A program made the position numbers and the translations under genes. A DNA stretch of 64,000 bases from Nocardiopsis sp. NRRL B-16309 (lineage in GTDB: Bacteria > Actinomycetota > Actinomycetes > Streptosporangiales > Streptosporangiaceae), in assembly GCF_001279585.1 (NCBI RefSeq), contig NZ_LGEC01000062.1:41678-105677 (forward strand), in the 5' to 3' direction. A model generated the notes under the pieces. The model ran no database searches and had not been told where the DNA came from. It worked only from the letters and a program-made list of their open reading frames with translations. The stretch's first letter is position 1. Each line of letters begins with the position of its first letter. This document shows, one piece after another, positions 15,443 to 28,332 of the stretch.

Positions 15443-17092
15443 TCAGTTCCCCTCCGACTCCTCCCCCTGCTCGACGGAGGTCGAGCTCTGCTCGCCGAGC
15501 GTCACCGCGATGTCCTGCGGCGACCCGCCGCCGCCCTTGCGGACGCCGAGCGTGATCTCGTCGCCCGCCTGGTGGGAGCGGATCGTCGCGATGAGCTGGT
15601 CCGGGCTGTTGACCTGCTCGCCCTCGACCGACACCACCACGTCGTCGGGCTCCAGCCCCGCCTCCTCGGCGGCACCGCCCTCGGTGACGTCCACGATCAG
15701 CGCCCCGCCCTGCGGGTCGGCGGTGATGGTCGCCTCGATCGCCGGGTAGCTCGCGCTGCCCGTCTCGATCAGCTGCTCCGCGATGGGCCGGGCCTGGTTG
15801 ATCGGGATGGCGAAGCCGAGGCCCACCGAACCGCTCTCCTCCGAGATCCCGGCGATCGCGGTGTTGATGCCGATCACCTCGCCGCTCATGTTGACCAGCG
15901 GGCCGCCCGAGTTGCCGGGGTTGATGGCCGCGTCGGTCTGGATCGCGTTGATCACGGTGGACGTGAAGCCGTTGACGCTCTCGGTCGCGCCGGTGTTGAC
16001 CGGGCGGTTGAGCGCGCTCACCACACCGGTGGTCACCGTTCCCTGCAACCCCAGCGGAGAGCCGATCGCCACCACGTTGCCGCCCACCCCGATCTGGTCG
16101 GAGTCGCCGAGCACGGCCGGGGTCAGGTCGGTGCGGCCCTCGGCCTGGATCACCGCGATGTCGGACACCGTGTCCACGCCCAGGATCTCGGCCGGGGCGG
16201 TCGTGCCGTCGTTGAACTGGACCTGGAGCCGGCCTTCGCGGGCCGCGGTCACCACGTGGGCGTTGGTCAGGATCTCGCCGTCCGAGGAGAGGATCACGCC
16301 GCTGCCGCTGCCGTCGGAGGTCTGGATGGACACCACGCTCGGCAGGACCGCGTCGGCGACCTCGCCGACCTCGCCCTCGGTGGGCGTGCTGCCCTGTTCG
16401 CCGTCCAGCGAGCTGCTGGGGGAGCCGAGCCCGCCGGGCAGCAGGTAGGCCGTGCCCAGAGCGGTCGCCGGGCCCACGATGAGGCTGGTGACCAGGGCGG
16501 TCGCGGCGGCGATGGCGATGATCCGGCCCGACCCGCGCTTCCTGGCGGGCGGCGGCTGGGAGCCGGCCGGCATCCCGCCGTGGTGCGGGTGCTCCGGAGG
16601 CGTGCCCCCGGGCGGCGGGGGCTGCTGGCCGCCGTGGTCGCCGAACCCGCCGTGTCCCCCCTGTCCGGGATGACCGCCCTGACCGGGGTGTCCCCCCTGG
16701 CCCGGGTGGCCGCCGTGGCCGGGGTACCCCGCGTACCCGGCCGAGGCGAACGCCGCGGTCTGGGACGGGTGGGCGTAGCTGCCGCCGTGCGGAGGCACGG
16801 ACGTGCTCGGGTGCTGCGAGAACGGCTCGGAGGACCGGCCCGCGGCCGGGCCCTCCGTCGCGCCCGGCCGCGGACCGGCCGACTGACCGGAGGCGTCCTG
16901 GGCGGCGTAGGTGTAGGCCGCGCCCTGGGACTGCTCGGGGCCGGTGGCCCAGTGCGGTCCGGACGGCGGGGAGAAGCGCGGGGTCCGGCCGTCGGAGGGG
17001 TCGTCCACCTGATTCTCGGAGGAGTGCCCCTCGTGCGGGGTCGGCTCGCCGGGGGCGGGCGCGGTGTCTTCGTTCGGTTCGTTGGGGTTCAA
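15443..17092 (-). CDS. HtrA/DegP-type S1C serine protease with PDZ domain
   Basis: A 549-residue membrane-anchored protease. A cytoplasmic N-terminal region of about 200 residues is Pro/Gly/His-rich and includes tandem GGHPGQ units (16640-16715). It is followed by one membrane helix (IIAIAAATALVTSLIVGPA), a trypsin-like domain with the triad TNAHVV, SDIAVI and GNSGGPL, and a C-terminal PDZ domain (AEEAGLEPDDVVVSVEG). The active site is therefore outside the membrane. The start is TTG 17092 with GGAGG six bases upstream. HtrA proteins degrade or chaperone misfolded envelope proteins. The nearby NarL-type regulator is divergent. Confidence 0.9.
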   Translation of the reverse strand: MNPNEPNEDTAPAPGEPTPHEGHSSENQVDDPSDGRTPRFSPPSGPHWATGPEQSQGAAYTYAAQDASGQSAGPRPGATEGPAAGRSSEPFSQHPSTSVPPHGGSYAHPSQTAAFASAGYAGYPGHGGHPGQGGHPGQGGHPGQGGHGGFGDHGGQQPPPPGGTPPEHPHHGGMPAGSQPPPARKRGSGRIIAIAAATALVTSLIVGPATALGTAYLLPGGLGSPSSSLDGEQGSTPTEGEVGEVADAVLPSVVSIQTSDGSGSGVILSSDGEILTNAHVVTAAREGRLQVQFNDGTTAPAEILGVDTVSDIAVIQAEGRTDLTPAVLGDSDQIGVGGNVVAIGSPLGLQGTVTTGVVSALNRPVNTGATESVNGFTSTVINAIQTDAAINPGNSGGPLVNMSGEVIGINTAIAGISEESGSVGLGFAIPINQARPIAEQLIETGSASYPAIEATITADPQGGALIVDVTEGGAAEEAGLEPDDVVVSVEGEQVNSPDQLIATIRSHQAGDEITLGVRKGGGGSPQDIAVTLGEQSSTSVEQGEESEGN

Positions 17093-17324
17093 CTCATCCT
17101 CCGGCTGGCGGGACGATGCCTGCTGACACTCATCATCTTGAGCCGCATGGGTTAGAACAGGGTGAGAGCGCGATATACCAGGGTTTCGAGTCCGCTCCCA
17201 CACGGTGGGCCCGGATGCGCGCGGTCCCGGTCGCCCCCTCGTGACGACCGCGGGTGACGAGCACATCACGATGTCCGGAACGATACCGTGCCTACGCAAA
17301 GGGGACGCCGGGGAAGGAACGACC

Positions 17325-17930
17325 TTGATCAAGATCGTGCTGGCCGATGACGAACACCTGGTGCGGGGAGCGATCGCCGCCCTCCTGGGCCTGGAGGAGG
17401 ACCTCGACGTCGTCGCCCAGGTGGGGCGGGGCGACCAGGTCGCCGACGCCGTCCGCGAGCACGGTGCCGCCGTCGCCGTGCTGGACATCGAGATGCCCGG
17501 CGCGACGGGACTGGAGGTCGCCGGGCAACTCAGGACGGCGGCGCCCGACTGCGGCGTGGTCATCCTCACCAGCTTCGGCCGGCCGGGCTACCTGCGCCGC
17601 GCGCTCGCCTCCGGGGCCCGCGGCTTCCTCGCCAAGGACGCGCCCGTGGAGCAGCTGGCCGGCGCGATCCGCCGCGTCCACGAGGGCGGCCGCTACATCG
17701 ACACCGACCTGGCCGCCGCCGCCATGGTCGGCGGGGAGAGCCCGCTGACCGACCGCGAGGCCGAGGTGCTGCGAGCGGCCTCGGACGGCGCCACGGTCGC
17801 CCGCATCGCCGCGTCCCTGCACCTGACCGAGGGGACCGTGCGCAACTACATGTCCAACGCCATCGGCAAGACCGGCGCGGACAACCGGCTGTCGGCGATC
17901 CGCACCGCCCAGGACATGGGCTGGCTCTGA
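17325..17930 (+). CDS. NarL/FixJ-family response regulator (DesR-like)
   Basis: A 201-residue regulator with a receiver (KIVLADDEHLVRG; phospho-acceptor in VAVLDIEMPG; conserved Lys in GFLAKDAPVEQL) and a LuxR-type HTH (LTDREAEVLRAASDG and HLTEGTVRNYMSNAIGKTG). The start is TTG 17325 with AAGGA six bases upstream; no better start exists near the receiver. No cognate kinase is adjacent, so it is an orphan in this window. The divergent neighbour is the HtrA protease, a plausible envelope-stress link. Confidence 0.85.
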   Translation: MIKIVLADDEHLVRGAIAALLGLEEDLDVVAQVGRGDQVADAVREHGAAVAVLDIEMPGATGLEVAGQLRTAAPDCGVVILTSFGRPGYLRRALASGARGFLAKDAPVEQLAGAIRRVHEGGRYIDTDLAAAAMVGGESPLTDREAEVLRAASDGATVARIAASLHLTEGTVRNYMSNAIGKTGADNRLSAIRTAQDMGWL

Positions 17931-17952
17931 GCCCGGGGCGGGCGGCCGGGTC

Positions 17953-20136
17953 TCACAGGAACCGCAGGACCAGCATGGCCGTGTCGTCGGTGTGCCCGCC
18001 CGGGGCGTACTCCTCCAGCTCCCGGTCGATACGGCTGATCACGGCCTGGGCGGTCAGGCCCGCGCACCCGGAGAAGATGTCCATCAGGCCCTCGTCGCCG
18101 AGCATGTCGGAGTTGCTGCGCCGCTCGGTCACGCCGTCGGTGACCGCCAGGACGACCTCCCCCGGGCCGATGTCCACGTTCTCCGTCGTGAAGCCCACGT
18201 CCTCGAACGCGCCCAGGAGCGGCTGTGAGGAGCCGAACGACTCCACCTCGCCCTTCTGGTTGAGCCGCAGCGGGAGCGGGTGGCCGGCGGACACCATGCG
18301 CAGGCGCATGCCGCCGGACTCGTCGGTGGAGGGGGTCATCTCCCCGTAGAGCATGGTCAGGAAGCGGGTCGAGGTGTTCTCGTCCAGGATCGCCATGTTC
18401 AGCCGCTGCATGATGTGCGACGGCGTGAAGCCCTCCTTGGCCAGGGCCCGGAGGGTGTGCCGGGCCAGCCCGGTGACCGCGGCCGCCTCGGGGCCGGTCC
18501 CGCAGACGTCGCCGATGGCGAAGCACCACCGGCCGCTGGCCGCGAACACGTCGTAGAAGTCGCCGCCCACCACGTTCTTCTCGTCGGCCGGGCGGTAGAA
18601 CACCGCGTGGTCCACGCCCGGGATCGTGGGCTCCTTCTCCCTGGCCGGCAGCAGGCTGCGCTGGAGCGCCTCGCTCATCGCGGACTGCTTCTCGTGGAGC
18701 CGGGCGTTCTCCATGGCCGAGGCCACCCGGCGGCTGAGGTCGTCGGCGACGTCCACCTCGTCCCGGGTGAAGTCGTCGGACTCGCTCTTGCCGATCGTCA
18801 TCCGGCCGAGCGGGCGGCCGTGCGCGACCAGGGGGAGGCTGATCGCCGGGCCGTGCGCCAGTTCACGGGCGAGGTGCTCGTCCACCTCGGACAGGTCCTC
18901 GGGCGTCCACAGCGGCTGCGGGTCGCGCTCCTCGCGCGGGGGCAGGTCGGTGAGCAGGTCGTGCAGGACGTCGTTGTAGTTCTCGTCCGCGTGGACGACG
19001 TGGGTCAGCTCCGAGGTGCCCAGCTCGTTGATCGTGTGGATGGCGCACCACCGGCCCAGCCGGGAGGTGATGAGCTGCGCGGCCAGCGCGCCGGTCATCC
19101 GCTCGTCCAGCGTGCCCGCGAGCAGGTCGCTGGCCTCGGCCAGGAAGCTCAGGGAGGCGCGGCGGTTGAGCTCCACCTCCGCCAGGCGGGCCCGCTCCAC
19201 GGGCAGGGCGATGAGGTCGGCGCCCTCCTGCAGGCGCTTGGCCGCGGTGGGGCCGAAGTGCCGCGGGCGGGCCGAGGCCACCCCGAGGAGGCCGGTGACG
19301 CGGCCGTCCACGATGAGCGGGGCCGTCACCAGCGACCGCATGCCGCCGCGCGCCAGGCGGCCGCGGTTGGCCCGGGCGATCATGAGGTCGTCGTTGATGA
19401 CCGCGCCCGGTTCCGGCGCCGCGGACGGGAAGACCTCCTCGGTGCGGACCCGCAGCGGGCGCCAGGGGTGGTTGAGACCGACCGCCGAGCGCACCTCCCA
19501 CATGGTCTCGTCCGAGGTGGCCAGCGCGATGTAGGCGGCGTCCCCGCCGAGCGCGGTCGCCGCGTGCTCCACCGTGCGCTCCAGCAGCTGCGGCAGGCTC
19601 AGCCGCGCCCTCAGGGCGGCGTCGAGCGCGGACCACGTCGTGGGGCGCGAGGCGCGGCGGACCCCGCCGCGTACCGGGGGCGACTCCAGGGACGCCTGTT
19701 CCGGAACGTCGTCCACCCGGAACCAGACGCCCTTGTCGGCCCGCCCGTAACTCACGCCCCAGCTGGAGGCGATGGCCGAGGCGAGCGCCAGCCCGAGTCC
19801 GCCGCTGCGGGACCCGGCCGAGTCGGAGGTGTCGACGGAGAGCGGGCCGGCCTGGGGCACCGCCCGCTCGGGAGCGGCGTCCGTGACCATCACCTCGGTC
19901 GAGCCCTCGCCGCGGCGGACGGTCACCTCCAGGGACGACTTGGCGTGGATGACCGCGTTCGTCACCAGCTCGCTGACGAGGAGGATGACGTCGTCGGTGG
20001 GTTCGACGCCCCAGGACAGCAAGGTGTCGTGGACGAACTCGCGGGCAGCCGCGGCGGTCTCCGGGGCCGGAGGGAACTCGTGCCGGGCGACCTTCAACGC
20101 ATCGTGTGCTGGCAAGCCGTATGTGTCCTTCGTCAC
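17953..20136 (-). CDS. osaC: Multidomain SpoIIE-type PP2C phosphatase with RsbW-like ATPase domain (OsaC-like)
   Basis: A protein of about 727 residues with three parts. First is an N-terminal anti-sigma-type ATPase domain with N-box LLVSELVTNAVIHAKSSLEV and G-box GGLGLALASAIA. Two GAF-like sensor domains follow (about 175-330 and 340-490). A C-terminal SpoIIE phosphatase carries VVGGDFYDVF, FAIGDVCGTGPEAAAV and GHTDDTAMLVLR metal-binding aspartates. This order and the divergent position next to a poly-HAMP hybrid kinase match Streptomyces OsaC, which helps switch off sigma-B after osmotic stress. GTG 20136 is chosen; TTG 20196 would add 20 residues. Neither has a clear Shine-Dalgarno. Orthology is inferred. 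Confidence 0.82.
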   Translation of the reverse strand: MTKDTYGLPAHDALKVARHEFPPAPETAAAAREFVHDTLLSWGVEPTDDVILLVSELVTNAVIHAKSSLEVTVRRGEGSTEVMVTDAAPERAVPQAGPLSVDTSDSAGSRSGGLGLALASAIASSWGVSYGRADKGVWFRVDDVPEQASLESPPVRGGVRRASRPTTWSALDAALRARLSLPQLLERTVEHAATALGGDAAYIALATSDETMWEVRSAVGLNHPWRPLRVRTEEVFPSAAPEPGAVINDDLMIARANRGRLARGGMRSLVTAPLIVDGRVTGLLGVASARPRHFGPTAAKRLQEGADLIALPVERARLAEVELNRRASLSFLAEASDLLAGTLDERMTGALAAQLITSRLGRWCAIHTINELGTSELTHVVHADENYNDVLHDLLTDLPPREERDPQPLWTPEDLSEVDEHLARELAHGPAISLPLVAHGRPLGRMTIGKSESDDFTRDEVDVADDLSRRVASAMENARLHEKQSAMSEALQRSLLPAREKEPTIPGVDHAVFYRPADEKNVVGGDFYDVFAASGRWCFAIGDVCGTGPEAAAVTGLARHTLRALAKEGFTPSHIMQRLNMAILDENTSTRFLTMLYGEMTPSTDESGGMRLRMVSAGHPLPLRLNQKGEVESFGSSQPLLGAFEDVGFTTENVDIGPGEVVLAVTDGVTERRSNSDMLGDEGLMDIFSGCAGLTAQAVISRIDRELEEYAPGGHTDDTAMLVLRFL

Positions 20137-20262
20137 TGGGCGGGGGCCGGTCACTGCCACGATACGCGCGCTGCGCGACCAGGACTGCTTGGTCAACCCA
20201 CCTGTGCCCGTCCTCCTGGGCGGTTAGTGTAAGTCAGCGACACCTTTCAGTGGAGGGATTCG

Positions 20263-24612
<4,350 letters not shown>

Positions 24613-24617
24613 TCACC

Positions 24618-25253
24618 ATGACCAAGGCCAACATCCTTCTCGTCGACGACCGCGACGAGAACCTGATCGCGCTGGAGGCGGCGCTCACGTCCCTCGACCA
24701 GAACCTGGTCCGGGCCAACTCCGGTGAGGAGGCGCTCAAGCACCTGCTGGGCACGGACTTCGCCGTCATCCTGCTCGACGTGGTCATGCCCGGCATGGAC
24801 GGTTTCGAGACGGCCGCGCACATCAAGCAGCGCGACAAGACCAAGGACGTGCCGATCATCTTCCTCACCGCGCAGGAGATCGACCGGCACCAGGTCTTCC
24901 GGGGCTACGCCTCCCGCGCCGTGGACTTCCTGCTCAAGCCGTTCGACCCCTGGGTGCTGCGCTCGAAGGTGGAGGTGTTCGTCGAGCTCCACCAGCTCAA
25001 GTCGCAGATGCGCGAGCAGGCCAGGGCCCTGCAGCGCGACCTCGGGCAGGAGACCGGCGAGCCCGGCCGGGTGCTGGCCGAACAGCTCTCGCAGCGCTCC
25101 CGGCAGGTGCAGTCCGACCTCGCCGAGCTGCGGGACCACGTCATGACCCACTACCAGGACACTGACCAGCCGCTGGTGGAGGGCGTGCGCCGGATGGACA
25201 GCTCGGTGTCGCGGCTCTCCACCCTCGTCGACACCGTGCACGGCCCCGCCTAG
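24618..25253 (+). CDS. osaB: Response regulator with C-terminal coiled coil (OsaB-like)
   Basis: A 211-residue protein with an N-terminal receiver (NILLVDDRDENLIALE; phospho-acceptor Asp 54 in VILLDVVMPGMDG; Lys in FLLKPFDPWVL). The C-terminal region of about 85 residues is predicted coiled coil (QLKSQMREQARALQRDL onward) and lacks any DNA-binding domain. It starts five bases after the hybrid kinase stop, so it is co-transcribed. This is the organisation of Streptomyces OsaAB, in which OsaB is needed for growth in high osmolarity. It probably acts through protein contacts rather than DNA binding. Confidence 0.88.
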   Translation: MTKANILLVDDRDENLIALEAALTSLDQNLVRANSGEEALKHLLGTDFAVILLDVVMPGMDGFETAAHIKQRDKTKDVPIIFLTAQEIDRHQVFRGYASRAVDFLLKPFDPWVLRSKVEVFVELHQLKSQMREQARALQRDLGQETGEPGRVLAEQLSQRSRQVQSDLAELRDHVMTHYQDTDQPLVEGVRRMDSSVSRLSTLVDTVHGPA

Positions 25254-25282
25254 GGGGTCGGGCGGGCACACGTCCGGTCCGC

Positions 25283-25322
25283 TGTGTTTGCTTTGGGCCT
25301 CCGCTCGTTCCTCGCTTCGGCC
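25283..25322. repeat. Dispersed 40-bp non-coding repeat, copy 1
   Basis: This matches 33948-33987 and 34088-34127 with a single C/T difference; the shared core contains GCCTCCGCTCGTTCCTCGCT. It lies 30 bases after the osaB stop in non-coding DNA. All three copies have the same orientation and follow the end of a plus-strand gene. Confidence 0.85.
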
Positions 25323-25535
25323 CGTGCTCGGGGCGCTCGACCCAGCGTTCCTCGTCGTCGACCTGCCTGGCTCGCGAGCTCGCTGGCGGCCCCGTCTCCT
25401 CCTGCAGAACACTGGCGCACCCCGAGCCAACCCCCCGGACCCCCGCAGGCAGAACGCCCTACCAGGGGACCAGCATGGTGAGGCCACACCTCAGGCGGTA
25501 GCGAAGACGAGGGACCCGGCGCGAAGGCCCCGTCT

Positions 25536-26705
25536 TCAGGGCGCCCGAGGCGGGAGGGCGAGGCCGATGTGCTCGCCGATCTCCTCGATGAGGCCCAGAT
25601 CGGCCAGTCGGAAGCTGCCCCGGGCGCTGCGCCGGATCAGCGTGAGCGCGCCGCGCACACCGCGGCTGCCCCGCAACGGTACCGACAGCAGCGAACCGGC
25701 GCCCAGGGCCGCCAGCAGCGGCACCCCGGACGCGGTGTGGCCGAACACGCCCTCGTCCTCGATCAGCGGGAAGAGCAGCGACTGGCCCCGGCCCAGCACC
25801 TCGCCGAGCACGTCGCCCTCGCCCGGCGTCGCGGCCGAGACCGCCTCGCGCAGCTCCGCGGGCGCGTCCGCCGGGCCCGCCACCCCGGCGCGGCGGGCCG
25901 CCTGCGGGTCGCCGGGCAGGTCGCACACGTCCACGACCACCCAGTCGGCGTAGGAGTCGGCCAGCAGGTCGGCGGCGTCGGCCAGGGCGAGCGGCTCCCC
26001 GGCGCCGCTGGGACCGGCGCCGCGCAGCAGCAGGCGGGTCATCCGGGTGAGCACGTCCAGCCGTCGGGCGGCCAGCACGACCACCTGGTCCTCCACCTCC
26101 GGCTCCAGGGGGGAGGGGCCCTCCTCGTCGGTCCCGCCCATCGGTGGCGACATCGCCACCAGGACGAGCGGGTGCGGCTCGGTCGGCAGCTCCAGGCGCG
26201 TCAGCGTCAGGTGCACGTCCTCGGCCCAGCCGCGCTGGGCCAGCCGGGCCTGGACGGTCGTGGACCCGCCGCCGCGCAGGACCGACGCCAGCCACGACTG
26301 CAGCGCCGCGCGCTTGCGCAGGTCGACGAAGTGCGTGAACGGCTTGCCCGTGAGATAGCCGGGCGCGCTGCCCAGCTGGGTCGCGCCGGCGTTGTTGATC
26401 CTGCGGATGTAGCCCTCGTGGTCCAGGAGCACCACCGGGACGCTGAGCTCGGCGAACATGGCGCGCAGGAGGACCCGGTCGCCGTCGTCGCCCTGGCGCC
26501 GGGGCTCGGGCTGCTCGCTGTAGGACCGGGCCAGTTCCGCGCCGGCGTCGGTGAGCAGGCGCTCGGCGTACTCCAGCTCCGTGAGCGCGGCCTCGGCGGT
26601 GCCCTGGGCGTCGTCGGGGTACATGGCGTGCGTACTGCGCAGGGCGGCGACGCGTTCACTGAGCGCAGTGGTCTCGCGCTGCAGTCCGGCGAGGTTCTCG
26701 GACAC
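25536..26705 (-). CDS. PAS-GAF sensor protein
   Basis: A 389-residue soluble protein. An N-terminal helical segment of about 60 residues is followed by a PAS domain (about 75-190; AMFAELSVPVVLLDHEGYI and INNAGATQLGSAPGYLTGK are typical core strands) and a C-terminal GAF domain (about 215-380; SADWVVVD-like core read as YADWVVVDVCDLPGDP, and GSLLSVPLRGSRGVRGALT). No output domain is present, so it likely senses a ligand or redox signal and acts through partner proteins. It converges on osaAB and diverges from a GAF-ANTAR gene, placing it in the osa-type signalling locus. Confidence 0.78.
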   Translation of the reverse strand: MSENLAGLQRETTALSERVAALRSTHAMYPDDAQGTAEAALTELEYAERLLTDAGAELARSYSEQPEPRRQGDDGDRVLLRAMFAELSVPVVLLDHEGYIRRINNAGATQLGSAPGYLTGKPFTHFVDLRKRAALQSWLASVLRGGGSTTVQARLAQRGWAEDVHLTLTRLELPTEPHPLVLVAMSPPMGGTDEEGPSPLEPEVEDQVVVLAARRLDVLTRMTRLLLRGAGPSGAGEPLALADAADLLADSYADWVVVDVCDLPGDPQAARRAGVAGPADAPAELREAVSAATPGEGDVLGEVLGRGQSLLFPLIEDEGVFGHTASGVPLLAALGAGSLLSVPLRGSRGVRGALTLIRRSARGSFRLADLGLIEEIGEHIGLALPPRAP

Positions 26706-27035
26706 GCTCGGGTCTCCCGGTCTTCGTCGACGGCGTCTTCGGCAGTACCCGCTGCGGGGCGCTACGACACCGTTGTCCCGGTGCCCGCCCCCGACGCTAG
26801 TGGATGTCCGGACGGACCGGCGTCCGAGGTGGCGCCGAGGAGCACCCCGGGATCCGGCCTCCTCCTCGCCCGCTGCGCCGGATCACGCGAGGGCGTGCCG
26901 CCGGGGCGCGTGCCGGAGCGTCGCGGAGCAGCAGCGCCCGGTCGCGGGGGCGGATACGATTCACGTCCGGCCCGAAGGGCGGCGCACTCCCGGACCGGAC
27001 CGGCGGGAGGCCCTGACGCGGAAGGAGGCCGTACG
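26706..27035. other. Divergent promoter region, no gene seen
   Basis: 330 bases between the divergent PAS-GAF and GAF-ANTAR genes. It contains one candidate sigma-B-type promoter toward PAS-GAF (26745-26770). Toward GAF-ANTAR only the AAGGAGG ribosome-binding site at about 27022 was recognised. Confidence 0.6.
26745..26770 (-). promoter_or_regulatory. Candidate sigma-B-type promoter of the PAS-GAF gene
   Basis: On the minus strand GTGT (26770-26767) is followed after 16 bases by GGGTAC (26750-26745). This fits the Streptomyces sigma-B consensus GNNT-N14-16-GGGTAY and sits 40 bases upstream of the ATG at 26705. The short consensus occurs by chance in GC-rich DNA, so this is a suggestion. Confidence 0.4.
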
Positions 27036-27809
27036 GTGTGGATCGAACGCCTGGCCCGCGACATCGGCGCGTTGGGCCAGAGCGAGGGCACCACGCTCGA
27101 ACGCGCCCTGGACCAGATGAGCCGCGCCGCCGCCCTGGGCGTGCCCGGGTGCTCGGCCGCGCTCGTGGTCGTCTGGCGCGAGGTCGAGGGCCCCGACGGC
27201 TCCGTGCGGCACGTGGTGGCCGACTACGGTGCCTCCCACGCCGACCTGTCCACCGCCCTGGAGCACCAGTACACCAGCGACCAGGGGCCGACCGTGGAGG
27301 CCGTGCGCGAGATGCGCCAGGTCAGGGTCGGCGACGTCCTGCGCGAGCACCGCTGGCCGCGGTACACGAGCATGGCGGTCCAGTGCGGCGACCGCTCCTC
27401 GGTCACCGTGCCGAGCGAACTGCCGGGCGAGGGCCGGGGCGACGGGCGCGTCGTCACGTTCGGCGTCCACTCGTCCCGGGCCGACGCCTTCGACGAGGAC
27501 GTCGTGGTGCCGCTCACGGCGCTGCTCGCCGAGCACGCCGCGGCGGCCCTGCACAACGTGGGCCGCCAGGCCGACGCCGCGCGCGAGACCGCGCACATGC
27601 GCCGGGCCATGTCCGCGCGTACTGTGATCGACCAGGCCAAGGGGATCATCATGCACGCCCGCGGCTGCGACGCCGACGCCGCCTTCACCGCGCTGCGGGA
27701 GGTGGCCCAGCGCAACCGGAAGAAGGTCGTGGACGTGGCCCGCGACCTCGTGGCCGAGAACACTGGACCGCAGCAGAGGATGCGCCGTCCCGGGACGGAC
27801 GGGCGATGA
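27036..27809 (+). CDS. GAF and ANTAR domain transcription antitermination regulator
   Basis: A 257-residue protein with an N-terminal GAF domain (about 15-185; SAALVVVWREVEGPDG and VTFGVHSSRADAFDEDVVV) and a C-terminal ANTAR domain (about 195-245; ARTVIDQAKGIIMHARGCDA then AFTALREVAQRNRKKVVDVA). ANTAR domains bind paired RNA hairpins and prevent termination; in actinomycetes GAF-ANTAR proteins are common, with largely unknown targets. The start is GTG 27036 with AAGGAGG seven bases upstream. Confidence 0.85.
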   Translation: MWIERLARDIGALGQSEGTTLERALDQMSRAAALGVPGCSAALVVVWREVEGPDGSVRHVVADYGASHADLSTALEHQYTSDQGPTVEAVREMRQVRVGDVLREHRWPRYTSMAVQCGDRSSVTVPSELPGEGRGDGRVVTFGVHSSRADAFDEDVVVPLTALLAEHAAAALHNVGRQADAARETAHMRRAMSARTVIDQAKGIIMHARGCDADAAFTALREVAQRNRKKVVDVARDLVAENTGPQQRMRRPGTDGR

Positions 27810-27901
27810 ACCCGCGGCCAAACCTGCGTGACGAGTCCCGAGCGTGACCCTGTGCCGCGATGATGTGGTCAGGGGCCGTCCGTCGACAAGGAGAACCGAG
27901 C

Positions 27902-28264
27902 GTGACGACAGACATCTCGACCCGCCGCGAGGATGGCGTCGTCGTGGTCACCCCCGTGGGGGAGATGGACGCGGTGACCTCCCCCGCCCTGGCCGAGGTC
28001 CTGGAGGGCGTCCTGCAGGAGCTTCCCGTGGGCGTGGTCGTCGACCTCGCCAAGGTCGGCTTCTGCGACTCCCGCTGTATCGGCGTGCTCGTGGCCGCCT
28101 TCCGCCACGCCCGCGACCAGGGCCTGGGCCTGGTCGTCGCCGAGCCCCAGCAGCAGGTGAACCGGCTGTTCGTGATCGCCGGCATCGACCAGGTCATCCC
28201 GATCCTGCCGAGCACCGGCGCCGCGGTGGACTCGCTGCGCGACCAGGGCGCCCGCGAGGGCTAG
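27902..28264 (+). CDS. STAS-domain anti-sigma factor antagonist
   Basis: A 120-residue single STAS domain. VVTPVGEMDAVTSPALAEVL and VVDLAKVGFCDSRCIGVLV are the two hallmark segments; the Ser in CDSRC is the residue phosphorylated by RsbW-type kinases in family members and would be the substrate for SpoIIE phosphatases. The start is GTG 27902 with AAGGAGA seven bases upstream. Kinase-type ATPase domains (17953-20136, 29852-30772) and a SpoIIE phosphatase lie within 10 kb, so a local partner switch is plausible. Confidence 0.88.
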   Translation: MTTDISTRREDGVVVVTPVGEMDAVTSPALAEVLEGVLQELPVGVVVDLAKVGFCDSRCIGVLVAAFRHARDQGLGLVVAEPQQQVNRLFVIAGIDQVIPILPSTGAAVDSLRDQGAREG

Positions 28265-28281
28265 CACCCGCGGACACGTGC

Positions 28282-28317
28282 GGGGGCGCGGCCCGGGTGG
28301 TCCCGGGACGCGCCCCC
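28282..28317. terminator. Bidirectional terminator between STAS gene and aspartate aminotransferase
   Basis: GGGGGCGCG pairs with CGCGCCCCC, with an inner CCCGGG...CCCGGG pairing and a short loop. It lies between convergent genes. Confidence 0.7.
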
Positions 28318-28332
28318 TGACAACGCGGCGGA